DNA of 42,660 bases from positions 1 through 42,660 of IMG/VR virus record IMGVR_UViG_3300012930_000017; one strand, given 5' to 3'. Shown here piece after piece: positions 23,270 through 29,961 of this stretch. Within the stretch, counting starts at the first letter, position 1, and each line of letters begins with the position of its first letter. Source of the DNA: a virus. Below the pieces are notes generated by a model, which was given only the letters and a program-made list of their open reading frames with translations, was not told the DNA's origin and did not search any database. The translations under genes were made by a program, and so were the position numbers.

Positions 23270-23785
23270 GTGGTCACCGACGAGATCCGCAACCAGGTGA
23301 TGGGCAGCCTGCTGGCCTACAGCTTCTCGGCTGCCTTCCCCTCGGGATACACGGGTGCCAAGGCGGTCACGATCATGCACGGCTGGCCGAGCGACCTGAT
23401 CGACAACATGCTGGCCGAGACCGACGGGCAGATGACGAGACCGGTCGTCAGCGTCAACGAGGTCGACGTCGCCGATACGCACCGCAGCCTCGGGAACATC
23501 GCTACCGCCGGGGCGCCGGTCGGCATGGTGCGCCGAGCAACCAGGATCGAAGCGACGTACCTCGTCGGCTGCTGGGCGGACCAGCGACTCGGGGGTGCGG
23601 ACATGGCAGAGGCGATCGGAGGACTGGTCATCGGCTGGGCCTTCGTCTCGTCCGAGAGCCTGGCCGCCTACCGACACCTGCGCGCGTCGGCCAGCCGGCC
23701 CGCGTACCACGTACGAGAGCAGCTCTGGTGCTACGACGTGACCCTCACGGGGACCGCGCTGCTCTCGTACGACTCGACCACCTGA
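23270..23785 (+). CDS. Tail terminator-like protein, 171 aa
   Basis: GTG at 23270, one base after the previous stop. Alternating helices and strands (MGSLLAYSFSAAFP, VTIMHGWPSDLIDNML, TRPVVSVNEVDVA, ATYLVGCWADQRLGGADM) and the position just before the tail tube gene fit the tail terminator that stops tube growth. The second half has EQLWCYDVTLTGTALLSY. A 176-base spacer follows with no gene I can support; its last 15 bases hold the ribosome site of the tail tube gene. Confidence 0.55.
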   Translation: MVTDEIRNQVMGSLLAYSFSAAFPSGYTGAKAVTIMHGWPSDLIDNMLAETDGQMTRPVVSVNEVDVADTHRSLGNIATAGAPVGMVRRATRIEATYLVGCWADQRLGGADMAEAIGGLVIGWAFVSSESLAAYRHLRASASRPAYHVREQLWCYDVTLTGTALLSYDSTT

Positions 23786-23946
23786 TCGGGATCGGGGCCA
23801 GCCACCCCGCCCGCCTCCGTCGCCTTCCTCTCCATTCGTCGAGGCATCGGGCAGATCGCGCCCGGCGCGGAGATGGCCCGCGACGAGCCCTGCTCGCGAA
23901 CTCGCGAGCCCACCCTGCGGCGCCTCGCCAGCAGCCGCACATAACG

Positions 23947-23964
23947 AGGAGGAGATACCCCATC
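23947..23964 (+). promoter_or_regulatory. Strong ribosome-binding site before an ATC start (tail tube gene)
   Basis: AGGAGG (23947-23952, within GAGGAGGAG) is followed nine bases later by ATC at 23962. No ATG, GTG or TTG in the correct frame lies at usable distance. The first canonical-type codon after it is CTG at 23974 (spacing about 21). The coding frame with tail tube features begins here, so ATC is the best supported initiator. Confidence 0.6.
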
Positions 23965-24441
23965 AGTCCCTCCCTGAACGCCCTCCAGCCCGAGGGCGTC
24001 TCCTTCGGCACCGAGATGCTCCTACAGGCCATCGGGCCGTCGGGGCTCTACGTAACAGTGGGCGAGATCTACCAGCTCGACTTCGAGTTGGACGACATGC
24101 TGACGCCGCTACCCGTCCTGGGCAGCCGGCGCATCGGCTACCGCAAGGGCCAGCTCAAGGTCAGCGGGACCATCAAGTCCTACTGGCTCAACGCGGCCGT
24201 GCACTCGATGATCCTCACGGCCTCACCGGTGGCAGCGGCGGGCAGCGCGTCCGTCACCTACCACTCCAGCCTGCCCAACCAGCGGTACAACATCCGGATC
24301 AACTCGTCGAACCCCAGCGGCTACAACGTGACGTTCATCAACGTCTCGCTGGCCAAGGACGGGCTCTCGATGGCGCCCGACAAATTCGTCGAGGAGAGCA
24401 TCCCTTTCAACGCCGAGGATCTCATCTGGGGCAGCGCATAG
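23962..24441 (+). CDS. Major tail tube protein-like, 159 aa, probable ATC start
   Basis: The product starts SPSLNALQPEGVSFG and is beta-rich, with VGEIYQLDFELDDMLTPL, YRKGQLKVSGTIKSYWLN and PNQRYNIRINSSNPSG, as in tube-forming tail proteins. Size and position (after the terminator, before chaperones and tape measure) agree. No canonical start exists in frame near the Shine-Dalgarno; ATC at 23962 is at the ideal spacing. The open frame does run further upstream over the spacer and the 3' end of the preceding gene, but those residues are Arg/Pro-rich shadow. One tube gene and no sheath gene indicate a siphovirus. Confidence 0.7.
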   Translation: MSPSLNALQPEGVSFGTEMLLQAIGPSGLYVTVGEIYQLDFELDDMLTPLPVLGSRRIGYRKGQLKVSGTIKSYWLNAAVHSMILTASPVAAAGSASVTYHSSLPNQRYNIRINSSNPSGYNVTFINVSLAKDGLSMAPDKFVEESIPFNAEDLIWGSA

Positions 24442-24506
24442 GCGCGAACGGCTCGTAGCGGGCCGGCCCAGACACTCAACCACAAGCGCAGGAGCCGGCA
24501 AAGGAC

Positions 24507-24812
24507 ATGGAGACGGACTTGGCACAGGCAACGGACGCGACCGGGCGGGCAGAGGCGCCCGCGCACTACCACTACGAGGTGAGCGACGCCTCTCCCGCCG
24601 CAGCGCGAGCGCTCCGACAGCGCATCAACGGCTGCCACTGGACCTTCGCGACCCAGCTTCTCGACATTCTCGACTGGGTCTGCCCCACCGAGCGCCAGCA
24701 CGAGCACGCGCGCCGGAAGGCTCTGGACCTGATCAACGGCCAGGAGCGGGCCATGGCGGCCATCATCAACAGGGCGCTCGCGCCGGAGGCCAGCGATGCC
24801 GCGGCCAGGTGA
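24507..24812 (+). CDS. Small helical protein before the tail chaperones, 101 aa
   Basis: ATG at 24507. After a low-complexity start, residues 20-90 are helical (AARALRQRINGCHWTFATQ, LLDILDWVCPTERQHEHARR, ALDLINGQERAMAAII). It overlaps the next gene by 17 bases. It may be an early tail-assembly factor or a divergent chaperone subunit. No motif or family is recognised. Confidence 0.55.
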   Translation: METDLAQATDATGRAEAPAHYHYEVSDASPAAARALRQRINGCHWTFATQLLDILDWVCPTERQHEHARRKALDLINGQERAMAAIINRALAPEASDAAAR

Positions 24813-25236
24813 CTCGCTGGGCGCCCTGGATGTCGAGGCGCTGGAGGTCACGGCGCAGACCGAGGATGCCCAGGACATCGACATCGACGCCTGGCTCACC
24901 GATCAGGCTGCGGCGGCCAAAGAGACCGGCGAGGTCGTCATCGACGGCAAGCGCATCAAGATCGCGGTCGTCTCGGAGGGCGAGGAGAACAGGCTGATCA
25001 AGCGCGCCCGCCGGCCCAACTCCAAGGACCCGCGGGACACCAAGGTCGACATGCTCCTCTACCGCAGGGAGTACGTGGCGTTCTCGCTCAGCAAGGCGTA
25101 CGGGCGCCCGGTCCTGGCCGAGGCTCTCGAGAGCATGCCGCCGGGGAACCTGACGAAGCTCCAGAACGAGATCCAGCGGCTGTCCAAGTACGAGCATCCC
25201 GAGCACCAGCTCGACCCTTTCTCGTTTTTGGGCTGA
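24796..25236 (+). CDS. Tail assembly chaperone, upstream (G-like) product, 146 aa
   Basis: ATG at 24796. Acidic first third (AQTEDAQDIDIDAWLTDQ), then a mixed domain (GEVVIDGKRIKIAVVSEGEE, AFSLSKAYGRPVLAEALE, KLQNEIQRLSKYEHPE). Such proteins precede the tape measure and hold it during tail assembly. The gene ends with GTTTTTG at 25224-25230 just before its TGA, and the downstream short gene is in the -1 frame, so a longer fusion should also be made. Both position and frameshift signal support the assignment. Confidence 0.72.
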   Translation: MPRPGDSLGALDVEALEVTAQTEDAQDIDIDAWLTDQAAAAKETGEVVIDGKRIKIAVVSEGEENRLIKRARRPNSKDPRDTKVDMLLYRREYVAFSLSKAYGRPVLAEALESMPPGNLTKLQNEIQRLSKYEHPEHQLDPFSFLG

Positions 25237-25280
25237 GCATGCGCTCGGAGGTCGGCCCCGGGGGCCGGCCAACTCCGAGC
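25224..25280 (+). other. -1 programmed frameshift signal of the tail chaperone pair
   Basis: The heptamer G-TTT-TTG lies in the zero frame two codons before the stop at 25234-25236. A -1 slip joins the frame to the downstream gene (…SFLGLSMRSEV). A strong stem follows: GCTCGGAG at 25243-25250 pairs with CTCCGAGC at 25273-25280, with extra GGCC/GGCC pairing inside. Distance from heptamer to stem is 12 bases, slightly long but usable. Confidence 0.7.
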
Positions 25281-25478
25281 TTCCCTCAGGCGCACACGCT
25301 GCGCTGGCTCCTCTCCTGGTGCTCGCGCCACGGGCTCAACCCTCAGCGCTTCTACGAGGAGGAGTTCAGCCTGTTCCCGCGCGCCTACCTACTGGTTGCC
25401 GCCTACGAAGCGTGGGAGGCCGATCAGCGGGCGAAGGACATCGAGAAGGCTCGCCGGGGTTCGGGACGCCAGTCGTAG
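25239..25478 (+). CDS. Tail assembly chaperone, downstream (T-like) part made by -1 frameshift
   Basis: There is an ATG at 25239, but the frame is open through the slip site, so the natural product is probably a fusion spanning 24796-25478 (about 227 aa). The downstream part has AHTLRWLLSWCSRHGLNPQR and YLLVAAYEAWEADQRAKDIE, a helical bundle as in many GT-type C-terminal domains. It ends with TAG at 25476-25478, directly followed by the tape measure ribosome site, which even overlaps the stop codon. Confidence 0.7.
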   Translation: MRSEVGPGGRPTPSFPQAHTLRWLLSWCSRHGLNPQRFYEEEFSLFPRAYLLVAAYEAWEADQRAKDIEKARRGSGRQS

Positions 25479-25493
25479 GAGGTCGCTGCCATC
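25477..25493 (+). promoter_or_regulatory. Ribosome-binding site before a second ATC start (tape measure gene)
   Basis: AGGAGG at 25477-25482 overlaps the chaperone TAG, and ATC follows after eight bases at 25491. In this frame the only codons between the TAG and the ATC are GAG GTC GCT GCC. No ATG, GTG or TTG occurs in frame before 25611. The coding signal clearly begins at the ATC (IEELALKFTAYDFISGV). Confidence 0.65.
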
Positions 25494-28400
25494 GAAGAGC
25501 TCGCTCTGAAGTTCACGGCCTACGACTTCATCTCGGGGGTCGCTCAGAAGGCTGGCGAAGCTCTGGGGCTACTGAAGTCGAGGGCACTGGACAGCGGTTC
25601 GAGCCTGGAGACGATGGGCCAGAAGGCGAAGTTGGCCTCCGTCAACGCCGAGGCTCTCGGGCTCAGGGCGAAGCTGGCGGCCGACAACGCGGTGATCCTG
25701 AAGGAGAAGGCAGAGGCTGCCGGCGAGGGCGCCGGCATGCTGGCGACCAAAGCGGAGCTCGCAGCCAAGAACGCTGAGTCGCTGGGCTTGCAGGCCAAGC
25801 TGGCCGGAGCCGCAGCCGCCGAGATGGCCACCAAGGCAGAGGCGTCGGCGGCCGGGTGGCTGACGCTCGGGAACGCGGCCAAGGTCGTCGGGGCGGCGTG
25901 GATCGGGGTTCAGGTGGCGCTCGTGGCTGCGGTGGCGGCGACGGTCCCGATGGCCGCCGCGTTCCAGAGCGCCACCGAGATGGTCCACACCCAGGCGGGC
26001 ATGGCCCAGTCGGATATCGGGAAGGTCCGCCAGGGACTGCTCGACATGGCGCCGGCCGTCGGCATCGGGCCGACCGAGCTGGCCAACGGCTTCTATCATG
26101 TGGCGAGCGCCGTCACCAACCTGCCGCCAGCGCTGCGGAACGTCAACGACGAGCTGAAGATCTTCGGCGAGGCGGCGAAGCTATCGAAGATCGGCAATGC
26201 CGGCCTGGAGCAGTCGACGCAGGCCGTGATCGGCGTCATGGCCGCCTACGGGTCCGCGAACTACACCGCCACCCAGGCCGCAGCCCAACTCAACGCGATC
26301 GTCGGCGCGGGCGACATGCGCATGGAGAAGCTGACCGCCGCCATGGCGACCGGCATCCTCCCGGCCGCCAAGACCGCTGGCATCTCCCTCCTCGACGTCG
26401 GCGCGGCCCTGGCGACTCTCACGGACAACGTCACGCCGGCGGACGAGGCCGCGACCCGACTCCGCATGACGTTCTCGATGTTGTCCGCCCCGACGGGTGC
26501 CGCCCAGAAGGCACTCGCCGCGATCGGCATCAACTCCACCCAGCTCGGCTACGACATGCGCAAGCCGGACGGGCTGCTCGTCGCGCTGACCGATCTGAAG
26601 TCGCACCTGGGTCACATCGACGCCTCCGCGCTCAAGGGTGGGATCGGCGAGGTGAAGACGGAGCTGGACCACTTCGGGTTCAGCGCCGACCAGATCGACA
26701 AGATGCTCAGCAAGCTCGGCCCGGATGCGGTGGAGCAGTCGGTGATCCTGGCCCGCGCCTTCGGAGGCGGCCGCTCAAGCGCCGCGGTCATGACCCTGCT
26801 CACCGAGTTCGACTCGTTCAAGGACAAGTACGGGGCCATCACGGCGGGAGCCAACAATTGGGGGGACGCCTGGGCCCAGACCACAGCCACTGCCGAGTTC
26901 CAGTGGTCGCGTTTCACGTCCCAGGTGCAGCGCGGCGCCATCATCATCGGAGCCACCCTCCTGCCGATCGTCACCAGCGGCCTCCAGGGACTCACCGATG
27001 GGCTCGGCAAAGTGGCTCCGGTGGTCGCCCGGGTCTGGAACGCCCTGCCGGCTCCGCTCCAGGCGACGATCTCGCCAGTCGTCGCCGCGGTGAGCCACGT
27101 CGACCAGATCCAGAGCGGCTTGGGCCAGCTCCAGCGCACGGCCACCCCCCTCGTGCAGGCCATCGGCGCCGGCATGGCCGCGCAGCCGTTGTCGCCCACG
27201 AGAGGCGCTGATCTGGCGGGCGGCCCGAGAAGCCTCACGGCGGGCCAGCAGGCAACGGTCGCCACGCAGACCGCCCTGCAGAAGGGTGGCCTGGACGCGG
27301 CAGGCGCCTCCATCGGCCAGTTCATCGCTGGTGCCCTGACCGCCCTGCACCAAGCCTGGGGCTGGGCCGTCGGCGTCGTGAAGCCGCTGCTGGACGAGGT
27401 CCGGGTCTGGTGGCACCAGCACGGCCAGGAAGTGATGAAGGTCGTCAATGGCGCGCTGAACGAGCTGCGGCGGACCTTCAGCCAGGCGATGGGCGGGATC
27501 ATGGCCGTCGTCGGACCGGCGCTGGTCGCAATCCGGTCGTGGTGGAAGGGGCACGGCGACGAGGTGCTCATGGTCCTCCGGGCGACCTGGAACACGATCG
27601 TGGAGGTCATCTCGATCTTCCTGCCGATCATCCTCCACCTGATAGGCGGCGCCTTCCAGTTGATCAAGGATATCGTGAGGCTGGCCTGGGATCTGGTCAT
27701 CGGCGTACTGCGAATCGCCTTCGACATCGTGGGCGGCATCTTCACCGTCGCGCTGGACATCATCACCGGCCACTGGGACCGGGCCTGGACGGACCTGCTG
27801 GCGATCTTCGGCAACGTCTGGAACGACATCAAGAGCCTGCTCGGCAACGTCCTGGGTGACCTCGGCGGCCTGCTCGGCGACTTCGTCGGCATCGTGGCCC
27901 AGCTGGGAGGCGACATCATGGGCGCCCTCGCCCGCTCCTTCAAGGACGGCGCCAACGACGTGATCAACGTCCTCAACGGGCTCATCGGCGGCCTCAACCA
28001 GGTACTCGGCAACTTCGGGATTCACATCCCACTCGTTCCGTTGATCGGCGCCAGCGGTGGCGGCGGCGCCGGCCTGGGCATGCGAGTGGGCAGCAGCCAC
28101 CAGGGCGGGATGGAGGTCGGCGGCATCTTCGACCGCGCGACCGCGATCGTGGGCGAGGGCAGCTTGGCGCATCCCGAGTGGGTGATCCCGACCGACCCGC
28201 GCCACCGCGGCAACGCCATGGGCCTGCTGAACAGCCTCCTGCCCGCGCTCGGCCTGGCCAGCGGCGGCTGCCTGAGCTGCGGCGCCCGCCACCAGATGGG
28301 CGCGGGCGCGCCCGGCACCACCCCGGGGAGTTGGGGAGGGCAGTGCGTGACCTTCGCCCAGAACATCCTCGGAACTTACTGGCCGGTATCGGCTGCCAAC

Positions 28401-29960
28401 CAGTTGACTGCATACGTCAACTCGCAGATGGCAGTACCCGGCGAGGCGGCCGTGTTCACTGGCGGGCCCTTCGGTCACGTGGCCGTGGTCACTGGCCCAG
28501 GTGACGGGTTCTGTATAGCTGGCGGTACGCCAATCCTGACCGATCGCGGCGAGGTGCCGATCGAGTTGGTCGAGCCCGGCGATCGAGTGCGGACCCGTGG
28601 CGGATGGAACCGCGTCCTATGGTCCGGCATGACTCGCAGGGACGCCGAAGTCGTCGCGATCTCAGCCGGCGGTCGAGAGTTGGTCGTTACCCCGGACCAC
28701 CACGTCTGGATGAGCCGGTCGCTGGCGGTCCCGGAAGGCAGCGTAGTTGCATTGGTCGCTGCAGTAGATGCGGCGAGCAGTGGGGCGGGCGATCAGAACT
28801 CCGCACCGCACGCAGTGCGTCCGGACGATGCATCCGTGCTCGGCTCGCCACTGCTCGCGCTTCCGCTCGTTGATGCAGATGCGGCACCGACGCCAACCGC
28901 TGGCGGTGTAGGCGGACTCCGGTCCATATGGATGGCCCGCAGGACAGGCGTCCTTGTCGCGGTTGGCGAGAGGGATTATGGCGGCTTGGCCGATGACGCC
29001 GTGCGCGGCCTCGGATCTCCGGATTCCGAGATACGGCAGCAGCAGATCGGCTACTCGCCTAGCCTCTGGCGTGCTGCGAGTTCTCCAGCGCCACTGGGTC
29101 TTGTTGCCTGGGACCTGACCGACACGTTCTACGACCGATCCGCATCCGACGATGGCCGCGAACCGTCGCACGATGTCCTCATCGGTCATAGACAGGGTGG
29201 CGCGCGGGATGCGATGGCGCATCGTCTTCCCGCTGTAAAAGCAACCCTCTCCCTCGAAGAGCCCAGCAGCCCATGCGATGTCGATCTCGGTCGCCACGGC
29301 TCTGATTTTACCCGGGGACAGTGGGTTCCTGCCATTCAAATCGGGTCTGGCGATACGGTCTGGCTGACCAGTCCCAATATGGACATAGTTCCAGTCACGG
29401 TAACGAGCGTCCGGCCGCGACCGCGCGTGGATACTTACGACCTCACGGTCGAGGGGGACCACGAGTTCTTTGCCGACCGCATTCTGGTCCACAACTCGTT
29501 CCCGGTCATCGACTCCAACTGGGTTGGCCCCGAGACCATCGGGACTCACGTCATGTCGCGCAGCATGTACGGCTTCGCTGGCTTCATCAACCTGGGCCGG
29601 CCGCCGAACCCTGCTGTGCTGGCCGCCTCCCACGCCAGCGGCTTCAGCCTCAAGGGCCTGGTCGACTCTACCCTCTCTCCGCTGGAGAAGACCCTGGCGA
29701 CCGGCTGGATCGGCCAGTTGGAGAAGGGCGTCATGGACCTGCTCGCCACCGGGGTCAAGGGCGCGCTGCCATTCGACCAGGGTGGCGTCCTGCCGCCGGG
29801 CCTGACCCTGGCCTACAACGGCACCGGTCGCGGCGAGACGGTGCTCGGCCCCGGCCAGCAGCAGCAGGGACAGACCATCAACGTCTACGTCACCCAGCCC
29901 AACGCCAGCGCTCACGAGATCGCTTGCGAGATGGCCTGGGCGCTGAAGACCACCAACTGA
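25491..29960 (+). CDS. Tape measure protein with CHAP domain split by an intein (1489 aa precursor)
   Basis: Sets tail length and is ejected on infection. Residues 1-130 are Ala-rich helical repeats (AKLASVNAEALGLRAKLAA). The tail core domain (about 140-450) has AAFQSATEMVHTQAGMAQ and GMRKPD-type helices. Hydrophobic helices span about 680-810 (EVISIFLPIILHLIGGAF). A CHAP peptidoglycan hydrolase domain begins near 945: GGQCVTFAQ (Cys 952) and FGHVAVVTG (His 996). An intein (residues 1008-1335) interrupts it, and VIDSNWVG follows. A Gly-rich LPFDQGGVLPPGLTL segment lies near the end. Start is ATC at 25491; an ATG at 25611 (MGQKAKL) would lose 40 plainly coding residues. Confidence 0.85.
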   Translation: MEELALKFTAYDFISGVAQKAGEALGLLKSRALDSGSSLETMGQKAKLASVNAEALGLRAKLAADNAVILKEKAEAAGEGAGMLATKAELAAKNAESLGLQAKLAGAAAAEMATKAEASAAGWLTLGNAAKVVGAAWIGVQVALVAAVAATVPMAAAFQSATEMVHTQAGMAQSDIGKVRQGLLDMAPAVGIGPTELANGFYHVASAVTNLPPALRNVNDELKIFGEAAKLSKIGNAGLEQSTQAVIGVMAAYGSANYTATQAAAQLNAIVGAGDMRMEKLTAAMATGILPAAKTAGISLLDVGAALATLTDNVTPADEAATRLRMTFSMLSAPTGAAQKALAAIGINSTQLGYDMRKPDGLLVALTDLKSHLGHIDASALKGGIGEVKTELDHFGFSADQIDKMLSKLGPDAVEQSVILARAFGGGRSSAAVMTLLTEFDSFKDKYGAITAGANNWGDAWAQTTATAEFQWSRFTSQVQRGAIIIGATLLPIVTSGLQGLTDGLGKVAPVVARVWNALPAPLQATISPVVAAVSHVDQIQSGLGQLQRTATPLVQAIGAGMAAQPLSPTRGADLAGGPRSLTAGQQATVATQTALQKGGLDAAGASIGQFIAGALTALHQAWGWAVGVVKPLLDEVRVWWHQHGQEVMKVVNGALNELRRTFSQAMGGIMAVVGPALVAIRSWWKGHGDEVLMVLRATWNTIVEVISIFLPIILHLIGGAFQLIKDIVRLAWDLVIGVLRIAFDIVGGIFTVALDIITGHWDRAWTDLLAIFGNVWNDIKSLLGNVLGDLGGLLGDFVGIVAQLGGDIMGALARSFKDGANDVINVLNGLIGGLNQVLGNFGIHIPLVPLIGASGGGGAGLGMRVGSSHQGGMEVGGIFDRATAIVGEGSLAHPEWVIPTDPRHRGNAMGLLNSLLPALGLASGGCLSCGARHQMGAGAPGTTPGSWGGQCVTFAQNILGTYWPVSAANQLTAYVNSQMAVPGEAAVFTGGPFGHVAVVTGPGDGFCIAGGTPILTDRGEVPIELVEPGDRVRTRGGWNRVLWSGMTRRDAEVVAISAGGRELVVTPDHHVWMSRSLAVPEGSVVALVAAVDAASSGAGDQNSAPHAVRPDDASVLGSPLLALPLVDADAAPTPTAGGVGGLRSIWMARRTGVLVAVGERDYGGLADDAVRGLGSPDSEIRQQQIGYSPSLWRAASSPAPLGLVAWDLTDTFYDRSASDDGREPSHDVLIGHRQGGARDAMAHRLPAVKATLSLEEPSSPCDVDLGRHGSDFTRGQWVPAIQIGSGDTVWLTSPNMDIVPVTVTSVRPRPRVDTYDLTVEGDHEFFADRILVHNSFPVIDSNWVGPETIGTHVMSRSMYGFAGFINLGRPPNPAVLAASHASGFSLKGLVDSTLSPLEKTLATGWIGQLEKGVMDLLATGVKGALPFDQGGVLPPGLTLAYNGTGRGETVLGPGQQQQGQTINVYVTQPNASAHEIACEMAWALKTTN
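28662..29297 (-). CDS. LAGLIDADG homing endonuclease nested antisense inside intein 2, 211 aa
   Basis: GTG start at 29297 on the minus strand, stop TGA at 28664-28662. Residues 8-18 are AWAAGLFEGEG, a clear single LAGLIDADG motif, followed by PRATLSMTDEDIVRRFAAIV, GCGSVVERVGQ and ADLLLPYLGIRRSEA, as in homodimeric members. The C-terminus has CPAGHPYGPES, WRRCRICINERKRE and a Cys4 finger (CVRCGVLI ... YCSDQC). Its last codons lie antisense to the intein block B, so the enzyme and an essential splicing motif are encoded by the same bases. The enzyme would target the uninterrupted CHAP/tape-measure site or a nearby one. Confidence 0.88.
   Translation of the reverse strand: MATEIDIAWAAGLFEGEGCFYSGKTMRHRIPRATLSMTDEDIVRRFAAIVGCGSVVERVGQVPGNKTQWRWRTRSTPEARRVADLLLPYLGIRRSEAAHGVIGQAAIIPLANRDKDACPAGHPYGPESAYTASGWRRCRICINERKREQWRAEHGCIVRTHCVRCGVLIARPTARRIYCSDQCNYAAFRDRQRPAHPDVVVRGNDQLSTAG
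29305..29310 (-). promoter_or_regulatory. -10-like TAAAAT box for the antisense LAGLIDADG gene
   Basis: TAAAAT on the minus strand, 7 bases before GTG 29297, with no Shine-Dalgarno between. The box sits exactly at the edge where intein-like sequence resumes on the plus strand. TTGAAT lies further upstream but about 23 bases away, too far for a standard -35. Leaderless expression independent of the tail operon is inferred. Confidence 0.5.
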
Positions 29961-29961
29961 C

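Larger units (their letters stand above)
28512..29495 (+). other. Intein 2 in the tape measure CHAP domain (328 residues), no in-frame endonuclease
   Basis: It begins at Cys (CIAGGTPILTDRGEVPIEL) and ends ADRILVHN before extein Ser. Block B is intact (VVTPDHHVW, with His). The fold then breaks off, and splicing-type sequence resumes at RGQWVPAIQIGSGDTVWL (from about 29318), followed by TYDLTVEGDHEFFADR (block F). Between 28721 and about 29300 the intein frame is non-descript, while the opposite strand encodes a LAGLIDADG enzyme. The N- and C-terminal blocks are close relatives of those in intein 1 (shared WSGMT, YDLTV-x-G-x-HEF). Splicing is needed to rebuild the CHAP domain. Confidence 0.9.

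Noticed and set aside
23786-23961. Possible small gene in the 176-base spacer before the tail tube gene, for example a minus-strand frame at 23731-23940
   Set aside because: Arg-rich with no motif, start signal or TANNNT box; it overlaps the terminator gene antisense.
25476-25493. Readthrough of TAG joining the chaperone to the tape measure in the same frame
   Set aside because: A perfect Shine-Dalgarno overlaps the TAG and an initiation site follows at the right spacing. Readthrough is possible but less economical than ATC initiation.
26612-28478. Long minus-strand open frames (466 and 567 residues) opposite the tape measure
   Set aside because: Shadows of a recognisable tape measure; no domain, start signal or TANNNT box.
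5932-29495. Group I introns rather than inteins at the terminase and tape-measure interruptions
   Set aside because: Both interruptions keep the host frame open from end to end and carry intein blocks A, F and G with correct terminal residues.
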